DNA of 18,774 nt, from contig CAMLCW010000058.1 in assembly GCA_946478645.1 (NCBI GenBank), positions 1 to 18,774 of the forward strand, written 5' to 3'. The position numbers were made by a program, and so were the translations under genes. Positions 7,308-15,700 of this stretch are shown in pieces. Source of the DNA: an uncultured Variovorax sp. (lineage in GTDB: Bacteria; Pseudomonadota; Gammaproteobacteria; Burkholderiales; Burkholderiaceae). The notes under the pieces were generated by a model. That model was given only the letters and a program-made list of their open reading frames with translations, had not been told where the DNA came from and ran no database searches. How positions within the stretch are numbered: position 1 is the stretch's first letter; each line of letters starts with the position of its first letter.

Positions 7308-7311
7308 ATGA
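7249..7311 (+). CDS. Putative 20-residue leader peptide overlapping the sugar transferase start
   Basis: An ATG at 7249 opens a 20-codon frame (peptide beginning MRVLQLEIRS and ending GASV). Its TGA (7309-7311) overlaps the ATG of the sugar transferase gene at 7308 in an ATGA. A modest purine-rich GAAAGG stands nine bases before the ATG. The arrangement copies the coupled overlaps between other genes of this locus and suggests a translated upstream ORF. No homologue is recognised, the codon count is too small to judge coding bias, and it could be chance. Confidence 0.35.
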   Translation: MRVLQLEIRSFLEWEIGASV

Positions 7312-8018
7312 CCAATTTTCGTTCGGAGGAATCGATGGCGCCCCCGGGCGACGAAGCCTTCGGGGGCATTGCGAACGATGAATGGATGGGCGTGCGCCAT
7401 TCGCCGCTGCTGCGCGCCGGCAAACGCGCGGTGGACATTGCCGCGGCGCTTTTCTTCTTCTGCGCCTTCGGCTGGCTGTTTGCCGTTCTGGCGGTCGGCG
7501 TGCTCATCACGTCCGGCGCGCCGGTTCTCTATTCGCAGCCGCGCTACGGACGCGGTGGGCGGATATTCAAGTTCTACAAATTCCGCTCGATGCTGCCGAA
7601 TTCGGCGCAGATCCTGGAAGAGCATTTGAAGAACGACGCCGTGGCGCGCCAGCAGTGGGCCGAATACCAGAAGCTCGAGAACGACCCGCGCATCACGCCG
7701 TTCGGCAAGTTCATCCGCAAGACCAGCCTGGACGAACTGCCGCAGTTCTGGAACGTGCTGGTGGGCGACATGAGCCTGGTCGGCCCGCGCCCCTGCATGC
7801 TCGACCAGAAGAGCCTGTATGGCTCGGACTGGTCGTTCTATTGCGCCGTTCGCCCGGGCATCACGGGGCTCTGGCAGGTGAGCGGGCGCAACCAGCTGAG
7901 CTACAAGGCGCGCGTCGCGCTCGACGTCGCGTACGTCGAGACGCTCTCGGTCGGCCGCGACATCGGCATCTTCATTCGGACCATCTGGGTTGTCGCCGTC
8001 GGCCACGGTTCACGGTGA
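7308..8018 (+). CDS. Monotopic undecaprenyl-phosphate sugar-1-phosphate transferase (priming enzyme)
   Basis: Enzymes of this bacterial sugar transferase family (ExoY, PglC, C-terminal half of WbaP) move a sugar 1-phosphate from a nucleotide sugar to undecaprenyl phosphate, the first step of repeat-unit assembly on the cytosolic face. The 236-residue protein has KRAVDIAAALF before a single hydrophobic segment, then YKFRSM, NDPRITPFGKFIRKTSLDELPQ with the catalytic Asp142-Glu143 pair, GDMSLVGPRP, and RPGITGLWQVSGRN near the end. It lacks the large N-terminal membrane domain of WbaP. Oddly, the Ser-Pro that normally breaks the membrane helix is replaced by Gly55-Trp56. Start: ATG 7308 has TTGGAG seven bases upstream and overlaps the leader ORF. 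ATG 7335 has a stronger GGAGG five bases upstream and would give 227 residues. The sugar specificity is not readable. Confidence 0.92.
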   Translation: MTNFRSEESMAPPGDEAFGGIANDEWMGVRHSPLLRAGKRAVDIAAALFFFCAFGWLFAVLAVGVLITSGAPVLYSQPRYGRGGRIFKFYKFRSMLPNSAQILEEHLKNDAVARQQWAEYQKLENDPRITPFGKFIRKTSLDELPQFWNVLVGDMSLVGPRPCMLDQKSLYGSDWSFYCAVRPGITGLWQVSGRNQLSYKARVALDVAYVETLSVGRDIGIFIRTIWVVAVGHGSR

Positions 8019-8045
8019 TGGACGGCTTCCCCACGGAGAAATGAA

Positions 8046-9194
8046 ATGAAGAAGATCCTGATCTGCGCCGTGCCTTTCAGCGACAACCTCGGCGACGGCG
8101 TGATCGCCGCCTCGCTCGCGCACATCGTGGGGCTCAAGTACCCGCAGGCGCGCGTCGAATTCCTGGACATTGCCGGGCGGCAGGGGTTTGCGGAAGAGAA
8201 CCTGCGCGGCGGCGGCGCCTTTCGCGTGTTCGCGAAATTGCCGTCGCTGCTGCGGTCGCTGATCGTCTTCCTGTATTGCCTCAAGGGCTACCTGTCCTCG
8301 TGGCGCAGGAACTGGCAGGCGGCGATCGACGATGCCGACGTGGTGGTGATCGGCGGCGGGCAGCTTTTCTGCGACGTGGCGCTCAACTTTCCGGCCAAGC
8401 TGTTCTTCCTGAGCCGGCTGCTGCGCGGCAAGAAGGTGGTGGTCGCGAGCGTGGGCGTCACAGCCAAATGGTCGTTCTGGGGCCAATTCCTGGTCAAGCG
8501 CTTCCTGGACAACGCGCGGCCGGTGTTCTATGCCACGCGCGACCAGGAGTCGGCCGACAACCTGCACACGTATTTCAAGGTCCCGCGGCCGCAGATCCGG
8601 GTCGTGCCCGATCCGGCATTGATCTGCGCCGACGCGTTCCCTGATGAACTGTCGCCCGAGAAGAGCTGGGACGTCGGCATCTGCGTGAGCAGCCTCGATG
8701 CGCTGGTGATGAATTCGGAATACGGCGATGCCAACTCGACGCCGTCGGCGCGGTTCTTCTCGAGCCTCGCCGAGACATTGCGCACGCAAGGCCTGCGCGT
8801 GCTCTATTTCACCAACGGCGCGGCCGAGGACAACCGGGTCCTCGAAGAGATCGTGTCGGCCGCCGCCGAGCCGAAGCCGGACTTCGTGGTGCCGCGGCAT
8901 CCCGACGAACTGGTGTCGCTGATCAGCACCTGCGCCTGCGTAGTGGCCCATCGGCTGCACGCCAACATCGTGGCTTATGGCCTGCACATTCCTTCGGTCG
9001 GTATGAACTGGGACAAGAAGGTGGCGTCGTTCTTCGAGCTGACCGGACGCGAGCGCCACCTGTTCGACCTGTCGCCCGAGGTCGAGAAGCTCGGCTCGTC
9101 GGTGCTGGACCTGCTCGGCGAGCAGCGCCCGGACCGGCAGCGCCTCGATGCGCTGCGCAGCCAGGTCGTGGCCGGCATTCATGCGCTGGTCTGA
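8046..9194 (+). CDS. Polysaccharide pyruvyl transferase family protein
   Basis: Proteins of this family (CsaB, WcaK, ExoV type) transfer pyruvate from phosphoenolpyruvate to a sugar, giving a pyruvate ketal that adds negative charge to the polymer. The 382-residue protein begins with a nucleotide-binding-like strand and NLGDG (14-18), and has VVIGGGQLF around residues 100-108. The C-terminal region contains R284-H285 (RHPDELVSLIS) and AHRLHANIVAYGLHIPSVGM with H302 and H305, which is the typical conserved end of the family. A GGAG ribosome-binding site lies seven bases before the ATG; an ATG five bases earlier is followed almost at once by a stop. It follows the priming transferase by 27 bases, in the same orientation. 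Members of this superfamily are not all proven pyruvyl transferases, so the reaction is inferred. Confidence 0.88.
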   Translation: MKKILICAVPFSDNLGDGVIAASLAHIVGLKYPQARVEFLDIAGRQGFAEENLRGGGAFRVFAKLPSLLRSLIVFLYCLKGYLSSWRRNWQAAIDDADVVVIGGGQLFCDVALNFPAKLFFLSRLLRGKKVVVASVGVTAKWSFWGQFLVKRFLDNARPVFYATRDQESADNLHTYFKVPRPQIRVVPDPALICADAFPDELSPEKSWDVGICVSSLDALVMNSEYGDANSTPSARFFSSLAETLRTQGLRVLYFTNGAAEDNRVLEEIVSAAAEPKPDFVVPRHPDELVSLISTCACVVAHRLHANIVAYGLHIPSVGMNWDKKVASFFELTGRERHLFDLSPEVEKLGSSVLDLLGEQRPDRQRLDALRSQVVAGIHALV

Positions 9195-9208
9195 GTGAGC
9201 AGGCCGAC

Positions 9209-10276
9209 ATGAAAATATTGCACGTCGCAGAGACGCTCAAGGGCGGGCTCGAGACCTACCTGCGGATGGTTTCGGGCTTCCAGCAGAATTCGCCCGCGAT
9301 CACCCAGGCCAAGTTCGTGCTGCCTGCGCCGGTCGAGTGGCTGAGCCCGGCAGACACGCACGTGGTTCCCGCAGCGCGCAGCCCGCTGGTGCTCGCCGGC
9401 TACGCGGCCCGGATCCGCAGGATCATCCGTGCCGAACGCCCCACGGTGCTCCATCTCCACAGCTCGATCGCCGGCGGCATCGTGCGCGCCATGGCGCTGG
9501 CGGGCCAGGTGCCGGCCGAAACGCGAATCGTCTATTGCTCGCACGGCTGGGCCTTCGACCAGCTCGGTCCGTCGTACAAGAAGGCGGTCTACCGCTGGAT
9601 CGAATGGCTGCTCTCGCACTGGAGCGACGCGATCATCTGCATCAGCGACCATGAACTGCGGCTGGCCGAGAAATTCGGCATCAAGCGCTGCACCTGCATT
9701 CCGAACGGCATCGCGGCCTCGCCGGCAATGGCAGCCATCGAGGCCGCGCCCCGGCCCGTGACGTCCGAAAGGAAGATCCTGTTCGTCGGGCGGCTGGACA
9801 AGCAGAAGGGCATCGACGCGCTGCTCGATGCCTACCTGCGGGTGCGGCCGAACTTCAGGCTGGTGGTGGTCGGCGAAGCCGTCCGCAACGACCTTCCGCT
9901 GGCCAAGCCCAACGAAGTCGACTTCAAGGGCTGGCTCGAGAAGGAGGCGCTCGACGAGGCCTACCGTTCCTGCGAGGCGATCATCGTGCCCTCGCGCTGG
10001 GAGGGCTTCGGCCTGGTGGCGGTCGAGGCCATGGCGCGCGGCAAGCCGGTGTTCGCCTCCGCCGTGGGCGGGCTGGTCGACATCGTCGAGGACCATCGCA
10101 GCGGACGGCTGTTCGCGCTCGAGCGCATCGACGACATGCTGCGCGAGATCGACCGCCTTCCCTCGGACGAGCTGGCGCGCATGGGCCGTGCCGGGCGCGC
10201 GCTGTTCGAGCAGAAATACACCGCCGACCGCATGAATGCCGCGATCGTCGACCTGTACAAGGAGTCGGTGCTTTGA
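9209..10276 (+). CDS. GT4-family glycosyltransferase
   Basis: This 355-residue GT-B fold retaining glycosyltransferase (Glycos_transf_1 domain) probably adds a sugar to the lipid-linked repeat unit at the cytosolic membrane face. The N-terminal domain starts MKILHVAETLKGGLETYL, containing the Gly-Gly acceptor-side loop. The C-terminal nucleotide-sugar domain starts at RKILFVGRLDKQKGI. The E-x7-E motif is E265 and E273 in EGFGLVAVEA, followed by GKPVFASAVGGLVDIVED. The gene starts 14 bases after the pyruvyl transferase stop. Its own stop overlaps the TTG start of the hydrolase gene. Donor and acceptor are unknown. It is the only glycosyltransferase other than the priming enzyme seen in the window. 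Confidence 0.92.
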   Translation: MKILHVAETLKGGLETYLRMVSGFQQNSPAITQAKFVLPAPVEWLSPADTHVVPAARSPLVLAGYAARIRRIIRAERPTVLHLHSSIAGGIVRAMALAGQVPAETRIVYCSHGWAFDQLGPSYKKAVYRWIEWLLSHWSDAIICISDHELRLAEKFGIKRCTCIPNGIAASPAMAAIEAAPRPVTSERKILFVGRLDKQKGIDALLDAYLRVRPNFRLVVVGEAVRNDLPLAKPNEVDFKGWLEKEALDEAYRSCEAIIVPSRWEGFGLVAVEAMARGKPVFASAVGGLVDIVEDHRSGRLFALERIDDMLREIDRLPSDELARMGRAGRALFEQKYTADRMNAAIVDLYKESVL

Positions 10277-11553
10277 CGAGGATCCTCGCTTCCCTCTTGG
10301 GCCCGGGCGGGCTGCAGCGCGCGGCCGCATCGCTGTGCGCGGCGGCGGCACTGGCTGGCTTCGGCGCCGCGGCCCAGGCGCGCGGCATCGCGGAACTGGC
10401 ATCGGCGTACCCGGTGGCGCTCAGCGTGCAGATCGATCCCGCGGACATCTCGGACGACGACCTGCGCGAGATCAAGGCCTCGGGCTTCGAGTTCGTGCGC
10501 TTCGGCGCGCGGCCGCCGCTCAAGAGCGTGAATCCGGCATCGATCGACTACGCCAGCCTGATCCGCCGCGTGAAGGCCGCGCGCCTGCAGGCGATCGTCA
10601 CGCTGTTCGGCGGGCGCGAGATCTGGGGCCAGGCGCCGGCGGACCTGCGCGGCGGGCAGCGCGAGAAGCTGTTCGCCGAATTCGCGCGCGGCTTCATGGA
10701 AGCGCATGCGGCCGACGTGGCCGTCTGGGAGCTCTGGAACGAGCCCGACCACAAGACCTTCCTCAACCCGTCGCTGCATGACGACTTCGGTGCCGCGACC
10801 GCGGCGTTCTGCCGCAGCATCGCGCAACTGAAGACGCCGCCGAAGATCGTCATGGGCTTCGGCTTCGCGAAGCTGCCTTTCCATGCGGGCCAGGTGCCTG
10901 CGCCGCTCGAGAACGCCTTCGTCTCGGCCGCGAAGTCGAACTGCCTGACGGACATCTCGATCCATCCGTACCGCTCGGTGCCCGAGACCGCCATTGCCGA
11001 CTACGCCCGGCTGCGCACGCAGCTCGACCAGCGGCAACTGAACCAGGTCGGCATCGTGGCCTCGGAATGGGGCTATGCCTCGTACCTGCCGGTGCGCGAC
11101 CGCAACGGCCAGGCCTCGCTGATCTTTCGCGAGTACCTCACCAACGTGGCGGCCGGCATCAAGCTGCTGAACCTCTATGCCTGGAAGGACCGGGGCACGT
11201 CCGCCATCGCGCGGGAAGACAACTTCGGCCTCAAGTCGAAGAGCGGCGAGAAGAAGGAGGCGTTCGGGAGCCTCACCGAATTTCTGCGCATCGTGCGCGA
11301 CGCGAAGAAGGTCTCCTACCAGGAGGACGCGGGAGTGCACAAGCTGGTGCTGCGCCGCGGGACCTCGCTGCTGCACGTGGTGTGGACCGAGCGCACCGAA
11401 AAGAACGTGGTCGTGGCGGCCGAGAAGGGCAAGAAATGCACGCGCGTCGAGTTCTTCCCACAGGTGCGCCGCGGCAGCTGCGGTGCGCCGGGCGAGGGCG
11501 GCTTCGCGGCCAGGGCGAGCGCACAGCCGGTCCTGTTGTCGATCTCGGAATGA
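10273..11553 (+). CDS. Secreted clan GH-A glycoside hydrolase (PslG/GH39-like)
   Basis: This is a 426-residue exported protein with the (beta/alpha)8 glycosidase pattern. The signal peptide ends at about Ala36 (AQA-RG). The acid/base motif WELWNEPD puts Glu157 after Asn156 at the end of strand 4. The likely nucleophile is Glu265 in IVASEWGY, about 108 residues later. ISIHPYRS and NLYAWKD are further clan-type segments. PslG of the Psl locus is a periplasmic hydrolase of this kind that trims its own exopolysaccharide, which fits this setting. The start is TTG 10273, overlapping the upstream TGA (TTGA); it is supported by AAGGAG eight bases before it and by the signal peptide. The stop overlaps the flippase ATG. 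The exact GH family number is uncertain (GH39 or GH5-like). Confidence 0.82.
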   Translation: MTRILASLLGPGGLQRAAASLCAAAALAGFGAAAQARGIAELASAYPVALSVQIDPADISDDDLREIKASGFEFVRFGARPPLKSVNPASIDYASLIRRVKAARLQAIVTLFGGREIWGQAPADLRGGQREKLFAEFARGFMEAHAADVAVWELWNEPDHKTFLNPSLHDDFGAATAAFCRSIAQLKTPPKIVMGFGFAKLPFHAGQVPAPLENAFVSAAKSNCLTDISIHPYRSVPETAIADYARLRTQLDQRQLNQVGIVASEWGYASYLPVRDRNGQASLIFREYLTNVAAGIKLLNLYAWKDRGTSAIAREDNFGLKSKSGEKKEAFGSLTEFLRIVRDAKKVSYQEDAGVHKLVLRRGTSLLHVVWTERTEKNVVVAAEKGKKCTRVEFFPQVRRGSCGAPGEGGFAARASAQPVLLSISE

Positions 11554-12773
11554 ACGTCGCGGGCATTCGAAAGCGCCTGGGCCCGGTCTACGCGATTGCC
11601 GATCAGTGCATCTACAGTGCGAGCCAGCTGCTGCTGAGCTTCGCGCTCGCGCGCGCGCTGTCGCCCGCCGACTTCGGCATCGCCTCGGCCTTTCTCGCGA
11701 TCGTCAGCTTCCAGTACATCCTGCACACGGCCGTGGTGCACGAGCCGATCCTGATCAGGCGCTACTACGCGAGCCGGTCGGCCGCATGGTGGAGCTGGGC
11801 GCTCGTGCTGGGCATCTCGGTGGCGGGGTTTCTCGCGTGGCAGTTCGCGCGTTTTCCCGGCCCGCTGGCCTGGGCCGGCGTCGCGCTGATCGCGGGCTAC
11901 GAGGTGTTCTGGATCGCACGCAGCATGCTGCTCGTGGGGCGGCGTTTTCTCGCACTCTGCGCGTCGGGCCTGCTGGTGTGCGCCGGCTACGTGGCGGTGC
12001 TGATCGGCCTGAAGCCCGCCACATGGGCCGAGGCGCTGCTGTGGATCGCCATCGTCCAGTTGCCGTTCGCACTGCTGATCGCCGGCAACTTCGGGCGCGT
12101 GATCGCGCCGCTGCCGGCCGCGGCCGATGCGCAGCCGCTGACGATCGGCGAGGTCACGAGCTATGGCTGGAAGGCCGGCCTCTCGCAGTGGATGAGCTGG
12201 ATCATGACGGGCGGCGCGATCCTGCTGCTCGGCTCGTCGGCGGATGCCGCGCAGGGCGGCCTGCTGAAGATCTACATCACCTTCCTGCTGCCGATGCAGT
12301 ACGTGTTGCTGGCGCTGGGCTACTACATCCTGCCGCGGCTCGCGGCCGGCTGGCAATCGGCGCGGTACAAGGAGGCGCACCGCCTGTTCGTCAAGTTCGT
12401 GCTCGCGGGCTTTGTCGTCGCGGCCCTGGGCGGCGTCGTGCTCGGGCTGCTCGGCCCGCACCTGGTGGTGCTGGCCTTCGGGCGCAACTACGCCGGCATG
12501 GATTTCTCGCCGTTTTTCTATGCCCCGGCCGTGTTCGGCCTCACGATGTGCCTGCGCACCGGATTCAGGGCGGCCGGACGGCCTGGCGCGCTGCTGTGGT
12601 GCTCGATCTTCGGTGCGCTCGTCTTTGCGGCCTGCATGCTCGCAACCAAGCCGCCGATCTCCTACATCCAGACCATCCATGCCATGACCGTCGGCTTCGC
12701 CTGCATGGCGGCGGCCATGATCGCGTGGCTGTTCTTCATCATGCGCGCCGGCGCCGCGGCGCCGGCGCGCTGA
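11550..12773 (+). CDS. Wzx-type polysaccharide flippase (MOP superfamily)
   Basis: This 407-residue integral membrane protein has roughly ten to twelve hydrophobic segments. It starts with the RLGPVYAIADQCIYSASQLL and LARALSPADFGIAS pattern typical of O-antigen or exopolysaccharide transporters. These proteins move undecaprenyl-PP-linked repeat units to the periplasmic face. The ATG at 11550 overlaps the hydrolase stop (ATGA). It is the last gene of the plus-strand arm; its final codons (RAGAAAPAR) run through a 28-bp palindrome, and its stop lies one base from the stop of the converging yjbH-like gene. A Wzy polymerase was considered. The N-terminal region fits Wzx better, but the sequence is divergent. 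Confidence 0.85.
   Translation: MNVAGIRKRLGPVYAIADQCIYSASQLLLSFALARALSPADFGIASAFLAIVSFQYILHTAVVHEPILIRRYYASRSAAWWSWALVLGISVAGFLAWQFARFPGPLAWAGVALIAGYEVFWIARSMLLVGRRFLALCASGLLVCAGYVAVLIGLKPATWAEALLWIAIVQLPFALLIAGNFGRVIAPLPAAADAQPLTIGEVTSYGWKAGLSQWMSWIMTGGAILLLGSSADAAQGGLLKIYITFLLPMQYVLLALGYYILPRLAAGWQSARYKEAHRLFVKFVLAGFVVAALGGVVLGLLGPHLVVLAFGRNYAGMDFSPFFYAPAVFGLTMCLRTGFRAAGRPGALLWCSIFGALVFAACMLATKPPISYIQTIHAMTVGFACMAAAMIAWLFFIMRAGAAAPAR
12743..12770. terminator. Perfect 28-bp all-G/C palindrome at the convergent junction (possible bidirectional terminator)
   Basis: Bases 12743-12770 read the same on both strands, and every base is G or C (left arm GCGCGCCGGCGCCG, centre between 12756 and 12757). 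It covers the last codons of the flippase gene and stands just beyond the stop of the converging yjbH-like gene, so both transcripts would end in this hairpin. No T-run follows on either side. It is therefore not a classical intrinsic terminator; it may pause polymerase or protect 3' ends. Confidence 0.5.
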
Positions 12774-12774
12774 A

Positions 12775-15700
12775 CTAACGCCGCTCGAAGTTCAGGATGT
12801 TGTCGCCCGCGCGCGGCTCGCCCGTGCCCGGTGCGCGGAACTTGTACGCACTCGGGTCGCGCGCGGAGGTCATCTCGTACAGCGGATGGATCCGGCCCAG
12901 CCGCGCACCGCCGTCGCGCACCAGCGGCGCCCAGGCGAAGTTGGCGGTGAACTTGCTCGTGCGCGGCAGCAGCGCGTCGAACGGGATCGACAGGTAGATG
13001 CCCTTGTCGAAGCTGCCTTCGCCGAATTGCCGCGCCGAGACGTTGGTCTTGGTCGCATAGGCGCCGAGCACCACGCCGTTGTCGAAGCGGCGGCTGATGT
13101 CGATCGTCACGCCGCGGTCGCCCGCCAGGTACTGGCCCGCGCTGACCTTCGCGAGCACGCCGTTCCAGCCCGTGTCCCAGTAGACCGTGGCATGGCCGGT
13201 GTTGACCTTGTAGTCGCGCAGCCCGAAGTCCTGCTCGAAGTCGCGCTGGCGCACGTGGTTGAAGTCGACGCCGAAGGCGAGCTTGCTGCGCCAGGGGCGG
13301 TAGAGCCACTCGCCGCCGACGCCCGCGAACATCGTCTCGAGCGCGCCGCCATACACGCTGTAGTACTGGTTGTCGCTGAGCCGGCCCACGTGCGTGAGCT
13401 GGAACACCGGCATCGTCAGCCGCCTGGAGGTCACGTATTCGCGCTGGAAGGTCCGCACGCGCGGCAGGTTGCTGGGCGCGGTGTAGGTGAACTTGTCGAA
13501 GTTGTCGACCAGGCGCAGGTTGAGCGCGCCGTTGACCCAGGTGCTCGGCGTGAAGCGGTACTCGGCCACCGCCTGCACGCCGATCTGGTAGAGCACGAAG
13601 GCGTTCGGTCCGCCGAGGATCTGGCCCAGGCTGGGCGTGAGCCCGATGGTGAACTTGGGCGTCTGGCGCTCCCATGCGGGCAGGCGCTTGCTGCTGTCGC
13701 TCGGGCCGCCGCTGTCGCCATCGGCCGCCGCGCCGTGGGCGGCCACCACCGGAACGATCACGCCGGGGTCGGCGCCGATCGGCGCGGGCGCGTAGTCGCG
13801 CTGGCTCGCGGCGCGCTGCTGGGCCGGCGTCTGCGCCTGGTAATGCGCATTCACCCATTCGTCGCGGTCGACCACCTGCGCATGCATCGGCAGGCCGCGT
13901 TCCGAGTAGTGCAGCACGAAGTTCCGCACCGAGCCCGGCGCGTCACGGTGCAGCACCGCAATGATCTGCTCGACGCGTGCACTGCGGTAGACGGTGGCGC
14001 TTTCGGTGATCCAGACGTGCAGCATCTGTCCCTGCGGCGCGATGCGCTGCACGGTCCAGTCGGTGCGGCGCTCGATCTCCGCTGCCGTGGCCGCCCAGCC
14101 CTGGAAGGCCGTGGGCGGGGTGGGCGAGAACCTGGGTGCGGGCGGGTCGGCCGTCTTGGGCACCTGCATCGTCGCGAGGTTGGTCTGCAGCGTCAGGCCC
14201 AGCATCAGCTTGTCGCCGCGCTCGAAGCCGGCCGAGAAGGTCACGCCCGGCGCATAGCGGTACTCGAGCCCGATGTTCACCGGCGAGCGCTGCCGCTGGT
14301 GGTTGTCGAGCGGCTCGTTCTGGTAATCATTGCCTTCGTACTCGAGCTTCAGCGTCAGCGGCTCCCAGGGCGTGCGCCACTGCACGCCACCGAACAGCGC
14401 GGCCGGCCCGCGAAAGAGCCGGCTGAAGTTGGCGCCGCCCCAGGTCGTCTGGCTCACGCGGGTCTTGAAGCGGCTGTCGAGCAGGCCGAGCGGATTGCTG
14501 ATGGTGTCGGCATTCCCCATGTAGCCCCAGCCGATGCCGAGGCTGAAGTCGAACTCGCCGTAGCGCTTGCTCGCGACGAGGTACTCGGACGAGAACAGGC
14601 CGGTGCCGCCGATGTCGCGAAAACCGAGCGCCACTTCGGGCAGGTAGGCCGACTCCTTCCACAGCCGCGCCTTCAGGTCGATGCTCTTGTCCTTGTAGCC
14701 CTGGTTGCTCAGGCCGATGCCGTAGATCCGGTTGCTGACCGAGGTGTAGCGAAAGCCGGCCTCGAGCCAGTCGAGCGGCTGGAACATCACGTTGAGCCGG
14801 GTGTAGGGGGACACATGCGAGATCGATGTCCGCATGTCGCCCGCCTGGCCCATGCGGGCGGTCGGCGTCTGCAGCAGGCCGGTCTCGCCCCAGTCGTTGC
14901 CGCTGGTCTGCAGCGCACGGTATTGCGGGGCAGGCTCGGCGAGGACGGAGATCGCGGTCGATGGCGGCGCGTCCGCGGCGTTGTCCGATGGCGGCGCGAC
15001 GGCCGGCGCCTGCGCCACGGCGGCTTCCTGCGGCGACGGCCCTTGCGTGGCCAGCAGCTTGATGATGCCCTCGGAAATGCGTTCCAGGTCCTCCATGCCG
15101 CGGGGCGCGGACCAGATCCAGGCACCCGGTGCGGGCTCGTCCGACGGATGCGCATTCCACGCCGCCACGCCCACGCGCGCCGTGCGGCCGTCGGGCTGGG
15201 CCACCCAGGCCCAGTCGTGGCGGCCCTCGGCGTCGCAGGCGGCCACGTAGTCCCAGGCCTTGCGGCCGGCCTCGTGCGCCACGTGGCACAGCCGGCCATC
15301 GGGCTGCAGCACCGCCACGGTCCGCAGCGCGGGTGGCGGCGCCACCAGCTGCTGGCCGGCCGCCAGCATCGGGTCCTGGTCGGGATGCACTTCGAGCCAC
15401 CGCGGGTCGACGACGCCGAGTGCGACGCGCCCGGTGACGGGCAGGCCCTGCAGCCACGTGATCAGTTGCTGGTGCTGCGCCTGTTCGGCCTTCGGTGCGC
15501 GGCGGCGCGAGGCTTCTAGCCGCACCAGCAGCGTGTTCTTGAGGAACTGCTGCGCCAGCCGCTCCTGGGGAACGCGCCAGGCCAGTCCGGGCGACACCGC
15601 GGCGGGCGGCTGTCGCAGCAGCCAGGCGCTCAGGCGTTCGCCGGGCCGGATGTCCGCGTCGCTCGCGGGCGAGGCGTTGTCGGCCGGCGCATCGGCCGGC

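Noticed and set aside
12886..15519. An 877-codon open frame on the plus strand opposite the yjbH-like gene
   Set aside because: It is antisense to a gene with a signal peptide, clear family motifs and ATGA coupling. Its product is low-complexity His/Arg/Ala/Gly-rich sequence without motifs. Long shadow frames are expected in high-GC DNA.
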